Source: Acidisphaera sp. S103
GTDB lineage: Bacteria > Pseudomonadota > Alphaproteobacteria > Acetobacterales > Acetobacteraceae
Reading direction: 5' to 3'
Length of the DNA: 64,000 bases
Assembly (NCBI RefSeq): GCF_009765975.1
Contig: NZ_LMUJ01000030.1
Coordinates: 1-64,000, forward strand
Of this stretch, positions 44,761 through 56,366 are shown piece after piece. A model generated the notes under the pieces. It saw only the letters and a program-made list of their open reading frames with translations. It made no database searches and was not told the origin of the DNA. Made by a program: the position numbers and the translations under genes. Numbering within the stretch: the first letter of the stretch is position 1; each line of letters starts with the position of its first letter.

Positions 44761-45738
44761 TTATGACGCAAAAATCTCCCCCAGGCGCTTGATCGTGGCC
44801 AGGGTCTGTTCCTGCGGCAGGCCGGGCCAGTTGCAGCGCATGATGAAGTGGTCGACGCCGAGGATCTCGCGGTAGCGGGCGATTTCCTCTTTCACCGATA
44901 CTTTGTCGCCGATGATGAATTTGTCGCGCGCGAAGTCCTCGAATGTCGTTTCGGTCTTACGGCCTTGCAGGCCCCAGGACGCGTAGGCGTTGTATTTGTA
45001 TTCCAGGGGGCCGCGGCATTCCTCATGCGCGGTGGCGTGGTTGGCGCCGACGTAACACTCCACGGTGATGGGAAACTCCTTGGCGGTGCGGCCGTATTCA
45101 GCCAGTGCTGCCCTGTAGGTTTTCATCAGCGGGGCGATGGTACCGAGGCCGCTGCTGTTGACGATCAGCCAGGCGTCGCCGATGCGGGCGGCTCGTTTCA
45201 CTGACGCGTCGGCCTGGGCGGCGATGTAGATCGGCGGGCCGCCCTGCTGGACCGGTTTCACACCGATGCCGGCATCGTTTACAGTGTAGAAACGGCCTTT
45301 GTGGGTGACGCGGTCCTCGGTCCACAGGCGCTTGATCAGGCCGATGCTTTCGTTGAAGCGCGGCATGCGTTCGGAAAGCGGGATGCCGAAGGCGTCGAAT
45401 TCCGGCTGGCGGTAGCCCTGGCCGATGCCAAGGATGTAGTTGCCGCCCGTCAGGATATCCAATGTGGCGGATTCCTCGGCGACGTGCATGGGATTCTGCG
45501 GCGGCAGTATCAGGATGTTGGGACCGATGGTCATGCCTTGGGCGTGGGCCGCGAGGTAGCCCATGACCGGCGTGATCTGCAGCATCTGCATCGGATGGGT
45601 CAGCCAGTGATGCGGCAGCCACAGCGAACTGAAACCCGCATCGCGAGCGGCGCGGACCTGCTCGACGATTTCGGGGATGCGTTCGGTGACGGTGTTGCCC
45701 TGGGGGAACTGGGTGTTGACGAACAGGCCGACTTTCAT
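44761..45738 (-). CDS. LLM class (luciferase-like) flavin-dependent oxidoreductase
   Basis: 325-residue bacterial-luciferase-like monooxygenase/oxidoreductase using FMN or F420. A TIM-barrel pattern starts at MKVGLFVNTQFPQGN; LGIGQGYRQPEFDAFGIP and GPPIYIAAQADASVKRAARIGDAWL are typical of the family. Substrate unknown. The ATG at 45738 is preceded by GGAGG at a good distance; an in-frame ATG at 45780 lies further upstream without such a site. Divergent from the glycosyltransferase gene across a 136-base region. Confidence 0.92.
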   Translation of the reverse strand: MKVGLFVNTQFPQGNTVTERIPEIVEQVRAARDAGFSSLWLPHHWLTHPMQMLQITPVMGYLAAHAQGMTIGPNILILPPQNPMHVAEESATLDILTGGNYILGIGQGYRQPEFDAFGIPLSERMPRFNESIGLIKRLWTEDRVTHKGRFYTVNDAGIGVKPVQQGGPPIYIAAQADASVKRAARIGDAWLIVNSSGLGTIAPLMKTYRAALAEYGRTAKEFPITVECYVGANHATAHEECRGPLEYKYNAYASWGLQGRKTETTFEDFARDKFIIGDKVSVKEEIARYREILGVDHFIMRCNWPGLPQEQTLATIKRLGEIFAS

Positions 45739-45874
45739 GGGGTGCCTCCGCTGGTTCAGGCAGAGGTTAAAGCAGTTCACGCCGGCGGGAAATCAGGCAG
45801 GCGGGCCGCAGGGGACCTTCGATTCCCATCCCTCGTTAACGATTCGTCAACGTTTCCCCCCTAGCGTCCCCGGC

Positions 45875-46834
45875 ATGGACCTCACAGTCTGCATCTGCAC
45901 CCATGACCGTCCGCGCTACGTCCGGGACTGTCTGGCCGGTCTCCGCCGCCAGACCGCCCCACGCGATCGTTTCGGCATCCTGTTGGTGGACAGCGCCTCC
46001 TCCCACGCCGCCGCCGTGGAGCTGGACAGCCTCGCGGCCGCCCACGACGCCAGGCTGATCCGGCTCGACCACCCGGGCGTCAGCCTGGCGCGCAACGCCG
46101 GCGCCTGGGCCGCCCGCTCGCCATTCATCGCCTACGTCGACGACGACGCCATCCCCGCCAACGACTGGGTTGAGGCCATCCTGGCCGCCATCACCCGGCC
46201 CGGACGCCCGCCCGCCCTGATCGGCGGCCGCATCCTGCCGAAATGGGAAACCCCCCTGCCCGCCTGGTGGCCCGGTTCCCTGCGCGGCGTGCTGTCGATC
46301 ATCGAGCATGAAGGCAGCGGCGAATACCGCACCGACGCGGTCCCCAAGGACCTGGAACCCTACGCTGCCAACATCGTGGTTCACGTGCTGTCGCTGATTG
46401 CCGCCGGCGGCTTCGGGGGCGCCATTGGCCGCTATGGCCAGTCGTTGCTGTCGGATGAGGAAGTCCAACTTGCCTGGATGCTGCAGGATGCCGGCCACTC
46501 GGTGCGATACGATTCACGTATCACGGTCTTCCATCAGATCCAGTCCCGGCGGCTGGAACCTGAATGGCTGCTGTCCCGCCTGTACTGGCAGGGCGCCTCC
46601 ACCGTCCTGACCCGCCGCCTGCTGCACCAGCCGCAGCGTGTGTGGCGCGAACTGCCGCGCCGGCTGCTGGTCGCCTGCCTGCTGGGTCCGGCCTGGCTGG
46701 TCCCCCGTCATTCCACCGCCCTGCTCTCCGCCCGCTGGCGGGTCGCCTATGCCACCGGCTTCATCCGGGCCGCACTGGGCTGGCACGCCACCGGGGCCGC
46801 GATCCAGCAGGCCTCGGTGGCGGTGGTGGCGTGA
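45875..46834 (+). CDS. Glycosyltransferase family 2
   Basis: 319-residue GT-A fold glycosyltransferase. MDLTVCICTHDRPRYVRDCL starts the nucleotide-sugar-binding domain; the metal-binding acidic motif is YVDDDAIP near residue 90, and the acceptor-side region has GGFGGAIGRYGQSLLSDEEVQLAWML. C-terminal hydrophobic stretches may associate it with the membrane. It likely adds a sugar to a cell-surface glycan or a natural product. The ATG at 45875 starts exactly at the fold; an upstream in-frame start exists in the divergent gene and is rejected. Overlaps the next gene through GTGA. Confidence 0.9.
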   Translation: MDLTVCICTHDRPRYVRDCLAGLRRQTAPRDRFGILLVDSASSHAAAVELDSLAAAHDARLIRLDHPGVSLARNAGAWAARSPFIAYVDDDAIPANDWVEAILAAITRPGRPPALIGGRILPKWETPLPAWWPGSLRGVLSIIEHEGSGEYRTDAVPKDLEPYAANIVVHVLSLIAAGGFGGAIGRYGQSLLSDEEVQLAWMLQDAGHSVRYDSRITVFHQIQSRRLEPEWLLSRLYWQGASTVLTRRLLHQPQRVWRELPRRLLVACLLGPAWLVPRHSTALLSARWRVAYATGFIRAALGWHATGAAIQQASVAVVA

Positions 46835-47802
46835 TCCTGTATCGATGGCGGGGCGTATCCACCAACTTCGGTGATGAGCTGAACACAGTCCTCTGGCCGC
46901 GTCTGCTGCCCGGCTTTTTCGACGACAATCCCGCTTTCCGGTTCCTGGGTATCGGATCGGTACTGGACCAGCGGCATTCCTCACAGGCGGTCAAGCTCGT
47001 CGCCGGGTCCGGCTACGGCGGCTATGAGGGCAAACCCACCCTCGACGAAAACTGGATCATCCACTGGATCCGGGGTCCCCGGACCGCCGCCATGCTGGAT
47101 CTTCCACAAGCCCTGGCCCTGGGCGATCCCGCCGTCCTGGTACCCAAGGCGCTTGGGCTTCCTCCGGCGGGCGGCCCCGACATCGGATTCATGCCGCATT
47201 TCGAGAGCGCTGCCCGCGGCGCCTGGCGACAGGCGGCAGAGCAGGCCGGGGTGCGGCTGATCGATCCCCGCGACCCGCCGCTGACGATCCTGAGGGCGAT
47301 CGGCCGCTGCAAGCTGCTGCTGAGCGAGGCGCTGCACGGCGTGATCGTGGCCGATGCCCTGCGCGTGCCGTGGATCGCCATACGGCCGCTGGCCCGCGTT
47401 CACCGGGCGAAATGGCTGGACTGGGCGGACACCATGGACCTGCGCCCGCGATTCGGCCGTCTGCCGGCCTCGACCCTGTCCGAATGGGCCGGCGCAAGCG
47501 CGCTTGGGACCTTCCACCCGACACGGACCTGGCTGAGCCGGCGGGAACTACTGCTGGCAAAAGCGACACCGGAACGGCTCGTCGTCCGGGCGGGCCAGGC
47601 GTTGCGGCGGGCCGTGAACGCCGCGCCGCAGCAATCGGCCGATGCCACCCTGGATCGATGCCAGTCCCGCATGCTGGACGCGGTTCACGCATTGCGCCTG
47701 CACCCAATGCGCGGAGCGTCCGGTGCCGCACCCATTTCGCAGACGCGATCACACTTGCAAGCGGACGGTGATTCCGCCTACCAGCTTACGCCGATCGTCT
47801 GA
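46831..47802 (+). CDS. Polysaccharide pyruvyl transferase family protein
   Basis: 323-residue protein with the features of PF04230-type pyruvyl transferases: N-terminal GVSTNFGDELNTVLWPRLL, GIGSVLDQR, and the late motif LLLSEALHGVIVADALRVPW. Such enzymes put ketal pyruvate on sugars of exopolysaccharides or act as related glycosyltransferases. GTG at 46831 overlaps the stop of the preceding glycosyltransferase (GTGA). A longer in-frame extension to 46564 would lie inside that gene and is rejected. The C-terminal about 70 residues are low in family motifs. Confidence 0.86.
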   Translation: MILYRWRGVSTNFGDELNTVLWPRLLPGFFDDNPAFRFLGIGSVLDQRHSSQAVKLVAGSGYGGYEGKPTLDENWIIHWIRGPRTAAMLDLPQALALGDPAVLVPKALGLPPAGGPDIGFMPHFESAARGAWRQAAEQAGVRLIDPRDPPLTILRAIGRCKLLLSEALHGVIVADALRVPWIAIRPLARVHRAKWLDWADTMDLRPRFGRLPASTLSEWAGASALGTFHPTRTWLSRRELLLAKATPERLVVRAGQALRRAVNAAPQQSADATLDRCQSRMLDAVHALRLHPMRGASGAAPISQTRSHLQADGDSAYQLTPIV

Positions 47803-47850
47803 GCGTGATCGGGCTGCGCCACTTTCCCACGCGGGATTCCAGATCCGCCG

Positions 47851-49533
47851 ATGCTGTTTCCTTCCGATGCTTCCGACCTGCTGTCGCGTATTCCCCTGTC
47901 GGCACGCACCATCCTGGACGTAGGCTGTGGCAGCGGGGCGCTTGTCGCCGCCTACCGGCCGCTGAACCCGAGAGCCCGGCTGCTGGGCATCGATATCGAT
48001 CCGGTCCAGACCGCCCTGGCGACACCGCATCTGCACCAGGTCGCCACGATGGACGTGGAAACCGATCCGCTGCCGTTCGACGTGCCTGACGGCATCGACT
48101 GCATCATCTACGACGACATCCTGGAGCATCTGCGCGATCCCTGGGCCATGCTCCATCGCCACGCCGAGGCCCTCAGTTCGGATGGCGTCATGCTGATCTG
48201 TGTGCCCAATATCGATTACTGGCGCCTCGCCGAACGGCTGCTGCGCGGCACCTGGCATGACAGTCAGGATCAGGATCCGCACCACCGGCAGCTCCGCTGG
48301 TTCAACCTCGATTCCATGCGGGAAAACCTCATCCACGCCGGCCTCACGCTCTGCGACGTCACCACGCGGGAACCTGACGGCGATCAGGCGGCACAGTTCG
48401 CCGCGTCGCTCGCCCCGGGGCTGGAAGCCATGGACATCGATCCCCAGGAGTACGCCAGGCGCGCCGCGCCCAGCCACCTGATCTGGCGCGTCCGGAAGGA
48501 GCCGCGGCAGCGGATGATCCTGGCGGGGACGATGCTGGCGCCCGTTGGCGGTGTTTCCGATGTGCGCGTGGTCTACCCGATGGAGGCGATCGGAACCGAT
48601 CCGATGGTGACCGCCGGCGTCGTGGAGCGGGTGGAATTCGGTCAGGGAGGGGACGGCAACGCCCGCATTTTCGTGCTGCATCGCCCGAGCTTGATCGGAG
48701 AGCAGGGCCACACGCTGTTGCAAGGCCTGGCCCAGGCCGGATTCCTGGTCGTCACCGAATTCGACGACCTTCCCGAGCGTTTCGCGATGATGCGGATGGG
48801 CGGCGACCTGGGCTTTTACGGCGTGCATGCGGTCCAGACGAGCACGCTGGCGATGGCCGAGGCGCTACGCAGGTACAACCCCGAGATCGCCGTGTTCCCG
48901 AACGCCGTCGGAGCGCTGCCGGCGGTCCGGAACTTCGCCGACCCGCGTTCCATCACACTGTTTTTCGGCGCACTGAACCGCGAGCATGATTGGCTGCCCT
49001 TCATGCCGGCGATCAACGCTGTCGCCCAAATGGCGGGGGACCGCCTGAAGTTTCAGGTCGTGCATGACCAGTCGTTCTTCGATGCGCTGGAATCGCCACA
49101 CAAGACGTTCACGCCCACCTGCGATTACGAAACCTATCTGGATATTCTCGGCAGATCGGAAATATCATTCATGCCGCTGTCCGACACCCCGTTCAACCGA
49201 GCCAAATCCGACCTCAAATTCATCGAGGCCGCCTCATGCCGCGTAGCGACGCTGGCGAGCACCGTCGTCTATTCGAACACCGTCGAGGACGGCCGAAACG
49301 GCCTGTTGTTCCGCGATCCGGTGCAATTCCAGGCCGGGCTGCTGCGCCTTCTGGCGATGCCGGAAATGGCCCGTGAAATGGCCGACACGGCCCGGCGCTA
49401 CGTCATCGACAATCGGATGCTGGCCTATCAGGTCGCACCTCGAATCGCCTGGTACCGGTCTCTCTGGGCTCGACGTGACGCTCTCAACCTCGCTCGGCAT
49501 GAACGGATGCAACGGAACCGGATCGCCGCCTGA
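47851..49533 (+). CDS. Methyltransferase-glycosyltransferase fusion
   Basis: 560-residue two-domain protein. Residues 1-200 form a class I SAM methyltransferase: TILDVGCGSGALVAAY (SAM motif I), LGIDIDPVQ and IIYDDILEHLRDPW. Residues about 220-560 resemble a GT-B glycosyltransferase (GT4-like): FVLHRPSLIGEQG, FFGALNREHDWLPF, FMPLSDTPFNRAKSDLKFIEAASCRVATL and VEDGRNGLLFRDP. Such fusions decorate surface polysaccharides or glycopeptide-like products. It begins 48 bases after the pyruvyl transferase gene, completing a three-gene glycan-modifying set. No flippase, polymerase or export gene is adjacent. Confidence 0.9.
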   Translation: MLFPSDASDLLSRIPLSARTILDVGCGSGALVAAYRPLNPRARLLGIDIDPVQTALATPHLHQVATMDVETDPLPFDVPDGIDCIIYDDILEHLRDPWAMLHRHAEALSSDGVMLICVPNIDYWRLAERLLRGTWHDSQDQDPHHRQLRWFNLDSMRENLIHAGLTLCDVTTREPDGDQAAQFAASLAPGLEAMDIDPQEYARRAAPSHLIWRVRKEPRQRMILAGTMLAPVGGVSDVRVVYPMEAIGTDPMVTAGVVERVEFGQGGDGNARIFVLHRPSLIGEQGHTLLQGLAQAGFLVVTEFDDLPERFAMMRMGGDLGFYGVHAVQTSTLAMAEALRRYNPEIAVFPNAVGALPAVRNFADPRSITLFFGALNREHDWLPFMPAINAVAQMAGDRLKFQVVHDQSFFDALESPHKTFTPTCDYETYLDILGRSEISFMPLSDTPFNRAKSDLKFIEAASCRVATLASTVVYSNTVEDGRNGLLFRDPVQFQAGLLRLLAMPEMAREMADTARRYVIDNRMLAYQVAPRIAWYRSLWARRDALNLARHERMQRNRIAA

Positions 49534-49534
49534 T

Positions 49535-49942
49535 TCAACGCATGACCGCCCACGGATCGATCACCGGCACGCCCACATCGTCGAAATCGGCGACATTTCG
49601 GGTCACGATGATCTTGTTGTTTACATGCGCCGTCGCCGCGATCAGCGCATCCGCGACCGGACGGCTGCGCTGCGCCATCAAATGCCCCCAACGGGTCGCC
49701 ACGGCGTCATCGATCGGCAGGATGCGGGCGGCATAGACGAAGCGCAGTTCGTCCAGCCAACGCAGCAGACCCGCCGCCACCGGGGGGTCGGTACGCATCT
49801 TCATCATCACGCCCTTGGCGATCTCGCCGATGGTAAGAGCGCTCAGGAACAGTGTTTCCGGCTGGGCGGCGCGCAACCAGGCGACCGCCTGGGGGGTGCG
49901 CCGCCGAGCCTCGGACACCACGCAGGTGTCGATCAGATACAT
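49535..49942 (-). CDS. PIN-domain toxin (VapC family)
   Basis: 135-residue PIN-domain ribonuclease, probable toxin of a type II toxin-antitoxin pair. The conserved acidic residues are visible: Asp5 in LIDTCVVSE, Glu near residue 40 in TIGEIAKG, Asp in SRPVADALIAATA and Asp in VTRNVADFDDVG. The ATG at 49942 overlaps the last base of the antitoxin stop (TGATG), so the pair is translated together; an earlier in-frame start would lie inside the antitoxin gene. Downstream of, and probably controlled by, the operator at 50223-50245. Confidence 0.9.
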   Translation of the reverse strand: MYLIDTCVVSEARRRTPQAVAWLRAAQPETLFLSALTIGEIAKGVMMKMRTDPPVAAGLLRWLDELRFVYAARILPIDDAVATRWGHLMAQRSRPVADALIAATAHVNNKIIVTRNVADFDDVGVPVIDPWAVMR

Positions 49943-50211
49943 CAGAACGCGATGTCGCGGCCGGTATCGGGGCTGCGATCGTTGATCGCATCGACCACGT
50001 CGTCGGACCACGGGTCCTGACCAGGCGTTTCGGTCAGCAGGAAATCCACGAAGGACATCCGCGGCTTGACCAACGCATCGAACTCCAGCGCGGACACCAC
50101 CACCGCCGCACGTTGGCCATGCACGGTCACGGTCTGAGGGCCTTCATCACGCGCACGCTTCACCACTTCGCTGAAGCGGTTCTTTGCATCCTGCAACTGC
50201 CAATCCTGCAC
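49942..50211 (-). CDS. Phd/YefM family antitoxin
   Basis: 89-residue antitoxin. The N terminus MQDWQLQDAKNRFSEVVKRA is the Phd/YefM DNA-binding fold signature (W-x-L-x-x-A-K-x-x-F), followed by GPQTVTVHGQRAAVVVSALEFDAL; the C-terminal about 35 residues (from RMSFVDFLL) should wrap the PIN toxin. It is the first gene of the pair and a palindrome just upstream is the expected autorepression site. Confidence 0.92.
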   Translation of the reverse strand: MQDWQLQDAKNRFSEVVKRARDEGPQTVTVHGQRAAVVVSALEFDALVKPRMSFVDFLLTETPGQDPWSDDVVDAINDRSPDTGRDIAF

Positions 50212-50222
50212 GGCGGCCTCCT

Positions 50223-50245
50223 AATCTAGCCAGACAGGCTAGATT
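50223..50245 (-). promoter_or_regulatory. Operator palindrome of the Phd/PIN pair
   Basis: Perfect 9-bp inverted repeat AATCTAGCC-N5-GGCTAGATT, centred about 23 bases upstream of the antitoxin start. Phd-type antitoxins repress their own promoter by binding such palindromes. Confidence 0.75.
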
Positions 50246-50266
50246 TAGGTTGTCTGTTCTACTGCG

Positions 50267-50665
50267 TCAATCTTTTTCGTTCTTGTGCAGGTCGCGGGCG
50301 ATTTCCGGCCGGTGCATCAGCGTGTCGATCTTCATCGCGTAATCCAGCGCCAGGTCGGGCGTGAACGTCAGGTCCGGGGCGATCCGCAGTTTGACCGCCT
50401 TGGCCACCTGGCCGCGCAGATACGGCGTCGCCCGCACCAGCGCCGGCACCAGCGCATCGGCGTCGGAGCGCCCCAGCCGGGAAAAGAACGCGGTTGCCCG
50501 CTTCAGATCGGGGCCGATCCGCACCTCAGTGACGGTGATCTGGGCACTCGCCAGATCGGGATCACGGAACTCACCGCGGGCGAAAATCCCGGACAGCACG
50601 TGGCGGATTTCCTCCGCCACGCGCAACTGCCGCTGGGATGGACCAGCGTTCGGGGGCTTCTTCAA
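50267..50665 (-). CDS. rbfA: 30S ribosome-binding factor RbfA
   Basis: 132-residue KH-like protein that binds the 30S subunit during late 16S rRNA maturation and cold adaptation. Family features are [19 protein letters not shown], the middle [20 protein letters not shown] and the end [20 protein letters not shown]. It is last in the rimP-nusA-ylxRQ-infB-rbfA series and overlaps infB by ATGA. A truB/rpsO pair often follows rbfA in other proteobacteria; here the Phd/PIN pair is next instead. Confidence 0.96.
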   Translation of the reverse strand: MKKPPNAGPSQRQLRVAEEIRHVLSGIFARGEFRDPDLASAQITVTEVRIGPDLKRATAFFSRLGRSDADALVPALVRATPYLRGQVAKAVKLRIAPDLTFTPDLALDYAMKIDTLMHRPEIARDLHKNEKD

Positions 50666-53394
50666 CCCGGAACCATCTCCACTTCAAAGCACTCGATGAT
50701 GTCGCCCTCTTGCAGGTTCTCGAAGTGGGCGAACGACAGGCCGCATTCGTAGCCACGCGCCACTTCGCGCACATCGTCCTTGAACCGCTTCAACTGCGAC
50801 AGCTCGCCTGAGTGGATCACCACGCCGTCGCGCAGCACCCGCACGCCGGACCCGCGCTTCACCAGGCCCTCGGTGATCATGCAACCCGCGACCTTGCCGG
50901 TTTTGGTGATGTTGAACACCTTGCGGACCTCGGCATAGCCCAGGAACTTCTCGCGAGCCTTCGGCGCGACCTTACCCTTGACCAGCTTTTCGACGTCGTC
51001 GGCCACTTCGTAGATGATCGAGAAGTAGCGGATATCGACGCCTTCGCGCTGTGCCAGTTCCCGCGCCTGGGACGTCGCGCGCACGTTGAACGCGATGACC
51101 ACGGCGTTGGACGCCTTGGCAAGCTGGATGTCGCTTTCGGTGATCTGCCCCACGCCGGACAGCAGCACGCGGACCTTCACTTCCTCATGCGCCAGCTTGG
51201 TCACCACCACCTGGATGGCTTCGGCGCTACCCTGCACATCGGCCTTGACCAGAAGAGCCACTTCCTTCTGCTCACCAGCCTGGATACGGGCCAACATCTG
51301 GTCCAGCGTGCCACGCGCACCCACGAGCGCACCCGCCGCCTGATCGCGGATCCGGCGCTGGCGGAACTCGGTGATTTCCCTGGCTCGGCTTTCGTTCTCG
51401 ACCACCACGAACGGCTCGCCGGCTGCCGGCGCGCCGCTCAGGCCGAGGATCTCCACCGGCGTGGACGGTTCGGCGATCGCCATCGGCTTGCCCTTGTCGT
51501 CCAGCATCGCCCGCACCCGGCCCCATTCGGACCCGGCGACGACGATATCGCCCTGTTCCAGCCGGCCGCGCTGCACCAGCACGGTGCCGACCGGGCCGCG
51601 ACCGCGATCGAGCCGGCTTTCGATGACCGTGCCCTCGGCCGAACGATGCGGATTGGCCTTCAGGTCGAGGATTTCGGCCTGCAGCAAGATCGCTTCCTCC
51701 AGCTTGTCCAGGCCGGTCTTCTTCAGCGCCGAAACCGGGACGTCCTGGGTTTCGCCGCCCAGTTCCTCGACCACGATCTCGTAGCTGAGCAGTTCCTGGC
51801 GCACCCGGTTCGGATCGGAATCGGGTTTGTCCATCTTGTTGATGGCGACGATGATCGGCACGTTCGCCGCCTTGGCATGGCGGATCGCCTCGATGGTCTG
51901 CGGCATGACACCGTCATCGGCCGCCACCACCAGGATCACGATATCGGTGACCGAGGTGCCGCGTGCCCGCATCGCGGTGAACGCTTCATGGCCCGGCGTG
52001 TCGATGAAGGTGATCTTCTCGCCGCCATGCATCGTCACCTGATAGGCGCCGATATGCTGGGTGATGCCGCCGGCTTCCCCCGACACCACGTCGGTGGCGC
52101 GCAGGGCATCCAGCAGCGACGTCTTGCCGTGATCGACATGGCCCATGATTGTCACGACCGGCGGACGAGCGAACAGGTCGGTGTCGTCGTCGGCAATGCC
52201 TTCCAGGCCGATTTCCACGTCGGATTCAGAGACCCGCCGCGTCCGGTGACCGAATTCCTGCACCACCAGTTCGGCGGTATCGGCATCCAGGCTTTGCGTC
52301 AGTGTCGCCATCACGCCCATCTTCATCAGTGACTTGATGACGTCCTGGGTGCGAGCGGCCATGCGGTTGGCCAGTTCCTGCACGGTGATGGTTTCCGGCA
52401 GGATGACGTCGCGCACGACCTTCACCTGGTCGGAACGCAGCCGGTCCAGTTCCTGCTGGCGGCGGTCGCGTTCGCGCTGACGGCGAACCGAGGCCAGCGA
52501 CCGGACTTTTTCGTCCTCGCCCTCGATCGCCGCCTGAACGTCGATGCGGCCGGCTCGGCGGCGGTCGTTGGTGCCGCGATTGGGCGCCACGACCGGCGGC
52601 TTGCGGGCCGGAACGCCCCCGGCACCGGTGCGTCGAATCGGGCGTCCGTCGTCTTCGTCCTCCGGCCGAGCGGCGCGCAACCGCAGGGTCTCGGTGGCGG
52701 AGGGTGTCGGCTGCTGTGCTGGCTGCGGCCGGCCCGGAGGGGCCTTGGCAACAACCGGCTGTGCGGGTTGCGGCGGAGTTGGGGGCGGCGGTGGCGCTGC
52801 CGCCCGGGCCGCAGCTTCCTCGACCGTGTCGTCCTCGTGGTCGGGTCCGCGCGCGGCAGCGGCCGCGGCGGCGGCTGCCTCGGCGGCGCGCTTGGCCTCG
52901 GCCTCGATCTTGTCGCGGACCGCCTGTTCCTCGGCTCGGCGGGCCTCTTCTTCGGCCGCTTTCTTGGCCTCGGCCTCACGCCGGCGCGCTTCCTCGGCGG
53001 CGGAGAGGATGGAAATCGTCTCCTGCTCCCGCCGTTCGGCTTCGCGCCGAGCGGAATCGCGCTTCTGCTCGTCCAGCGCGCGCTGGCGGGCGGCCAGTTC
53101 GGTCGCGGTCAGTGCCCGTCCAGCACCGGCCGGCGGACGGCCGGGCTGGGCTGGCGCGCGCGGCGGCGGCGCCATGCCGGCTGGCGTCGGCGGCGGTGCC
53201 CCCGCGGCAGCCGATGGATTGCGTGCGACGGGCGCACGCGTCTTGCGCACTTCCACCTGCACGACTTTTGACCGGCCGTGGCTGAAGCTCTGGCGGACGG
53301 AGCCCGCGGCTTCAGTCCGCCCTAGTTCCAAACGCCCTGCCGGACGCAGAGAGAGCCGACCCTTGCCGCCGTCCTGATCGTTGCTTTCGCTCAT
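50662..53394 (-). CDS. infB: Translation initiation factor IF-2
   Basis: 910-residue GTPase that places initiator tRNA on the 30S subunit. N-terminal about 300 residues are Arg/Ala/Pro-rich and include a long charged coiled coil (about residues 100-185), usual in alphaproteobacteria. An IF2_N domain precedes the G domain; G1 is [14 protein letters not shown] at about residue 417, DTPGHEAF and NKMDKPDSD complete the nucleotide site. C-terminal domains II-IV end with [19 protein letters not shown]. The gene overlaps rbfA by 4 bases and follows the YlxR/Q gene by 2. Confidence 0.98.
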   Translation of the reverse strand: MSESNDQDGGKGRLSLRPAGRLELGRTEAAGSVRQSFSHGRSKVVQVEVRKTRAPVARNPSAAAGAPPPTPAGMAPPPRAPAQPGRPPAGAGRALTATELAARQRALDEQKRDSARREAERREQETISILSAAEEARRREAEAKKAAEEEARRAEEQAVRDKIEAEAKRAAEAAAAAAAAARGPDHEDDTVEEAAARAAAPPPPPTPPQPAQPVVAKAPPGRPQPAQQPTPSATETLRLRAARPEDEDDGRPIRRTGAGGVPARKPPVVAPNRGTNDRRRAGRIDVQAAIEGEDEKVRSLASVRRQRERDRRQQELDRLRSDQVKVVRDVILPETITVQELANRMAARTQDVIKSLMKMGVMATLTQSLDADTAELVVQEFGHRTRRVSESDVEIGLEGIADDDTDLFARPPVVTIMGHVDHGKTSLLDALRATDVVSGEAGGITQHIGAYQVTMHGGEKITFIDTPGHEAFTAMRARGTSVTDIVILVVAADDGVMPQTIEAIRHAKAANVPIIVAINKMDKPDSDPNRVRQELLSYEIVVEELGGETQDVPVSALKKTGLDKLEEAILLQAEILDLKANPHRSAEGTVIESRLDRGRGPVGTVLVQRGRLEQGDIVVAGSEWGRVRAMLDDKGKPMAIAEPSTPVEILGLSGAPAAGEPFVVVENESRAREITEFRQRRIRDQAAGALVGARGTLDQMLARIQAGEQKEVALLVKADVQGSAEAIQVVVTKLAHEEVKVRVLLSGVGQITESDIQLAKASNAVVIAFNVRATSQARELAQREGVDIRYFSIIYEVADDVEKLVKGKVAPKAREKFLGYAEVRKVFNITKTGKVAGCMITEGLVKRGSGVRVLRDGVVIHSGELSQLKRFKDDVREVARGYECGLSFAHFENLQEGDIIECFEVEMVPG

Positions 53395-54150
53395 GTTTAT
53401 CCGTTGGCACCCGTTCCATCGTTCACCGAGGCGGTTTCCCGCCCCGTGGCCCTTGCGGACCCCAAGGCCCTTGCGGACCCGTTCTTCAATCCGGCCAGCC
53501 TGCCCGCCTCCACGACGAGCGACTCCGCCAATTTGCCCGGCGCAACCGCGACGTGCACTACATAGTCCCGACCGAACACGCGTCCCAGGGTCTCCCCCGG
53601 AAGCGGGTCGATTATTGTCAGGTCCGGCCCGAAACCGGACAGGAAGCGCGAACGTTCCGCCTCACTGCCGTCCGACGCCTGCAGGACCAGCCGGTAACGG
53701 CCAGTCCTTAGCGCCTCCCGCGCCTTTTCGTAACCCGCCACCGCTTGCCCGGCGCGTCGGGCAAGGCCGAGACAATCACCGATCCGCCGGACCAACGCCG
53801 TCTGAAGCAGGACAGAAAGATCAGATGGCACCGATACGGGGCCGCGCGCGGCCCTGGCAAATGCCCGAACGAGGTGACGATACCGTCCGTCGCCCGGTTT
53901 TTCTTTTTGCCGCCCGTCACCTTGGGCGTCGGACGACTCTAACACATCCAAGGACGCGCTCAACCATATTCCCCGTCCGGGCAGCCTTGCGGCCAGGTCG
54001 GGGACGATTTGCCGATCCGGCCCCACGACGAAACGGATCATCCGCTCCTTCGGCAACCTTTCGCGTGTGATGATGCAACGCCGCAGCGGCCCGGTTTCCG
54101 GTTCCGCTGCGTCGTCATCGTCCGTCTCCGCGCCAACAGCCGGGTCGGTT

Positions 54151-55701
<1,551 letters not shown>

Positions 55702-55739
55702 GGCGACCTCTGTCAGTGGGTCCGGGTTATACGAGTGCG

Positions 55740-56291
55740 TTAGTGTGCGAGCGGCGGTGAAGCCGTGGCTTCGATCAAGGCATCAGTCAAGACAAGTTTC
55801 GCTCGGCGAATGTCGGGGTGGCGGATCTCGACTTCCAGACCGCCGTCCAGGCGGATGCGGGCAACGGTTTCGTCGGCCCCCAGAACGACACCGGCGAAGC
55901 GCTTGCGGCCGTTCTGCGGAAAGAAGGTTTCAACCCGCGCGAGATGGCCGACGAATCGGTTCCAGTCCTTCACCCGGGTCAACGGGCGATCGATCCCGGC
56001 GGAACTGACCTCCAGCGTCCAGGCACCGGGAATCGGATCGTCCACGTCGATGGCGGCGCTGACGTCGTGGCTGATCTGCGTACAATCCTCGATCGAAATC
56101 TGTGAGCCGTCGGCCCGGTCGGCCATGATCTGCACCGTCGGTCGCTCACGCCCCAGCACGGTGACACGCACCAGCTCGAATCCCATCAGTTCCAGCCGCG
56201 GCGCGATGATCGCGGCCAGCTTGGCTTCCAGGCTGGTGGCCGCGCCACCGGCGTCGGCCGAAGTCGCGGATGTTGGTTCGTTTCCGTCCAA
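55740..56291 (-). CDS. rimP: Ribosome maturation factor RimP
   Basis: About 183 residues; the core ([20 protein letters not shown] to LRLDGG-like region, with [21 protein letters not shown]) matches RimP, a 30S assembly factor. The start is uncertain. A GTG at 56363 would make 207 residues, but the predicted promoter places transcription start near 56360 and a terminator-like hairpin (56305-56336) lies inside that extension, so the TTG at 56291 or a start close to it is preferred. No clear ribosome-binding site is seen for either. First gene of the operon. Confidence 0.88.
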   Translation of the reverse strand: MDGNEPTSATSADAGGAATSLEAKLAAIIAPRLELMGFELVRVTVLGRERPTVQIMADRADGSQISIEDCTQISHDVSAAIDVDDPIPGAWTLEVSSAGIDRPLTRVKDWNRFVGHLARVETFFPQNGRKRFAGVVLGADETVARIRLDGGLEVEIRHPDIRRAKLVLTDALIEATASPPLAH

Positions 56292-56304
56292 ACCGAGTGG
56301 CCCC

Positions 56305-56336
56305 AAAACAAAAAGAGGCGGCCCGCGAAGGCCACC
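56305..56336 (-). promoter_or_regulatory. Attenuator/terminator hairpin upstream of rimP
   Basis: On the minus strand GGTGGCC-TTCGCG-GGCCGCC is a 7-bp stem (one G-T pair) followed directly by TCTTTTTGTTTT, a proper Rho-independent terminator. It lies between the predicted promoter and rimP, so transcription of the whole rimP-rbfA operon must pass it. NusA, encoded in the operon, acts on such sites, suggesting feedback. Confidence 0.75.
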
Positions 56337-56366
56337 CCCCGTAACAGCGGAGAATGATTTCACGGT

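Noticed and set aside
44607-44792. 61-codon frame right of element 4
   Set aside because: No recognisable similarity; runs into the end of the flavin oxidoreductase gene on the opposite strand.
50812-52332. 506-codon frame antisense to infB
   Set aside because: infB is unmistakable and the antisense product has no recognisable domain.
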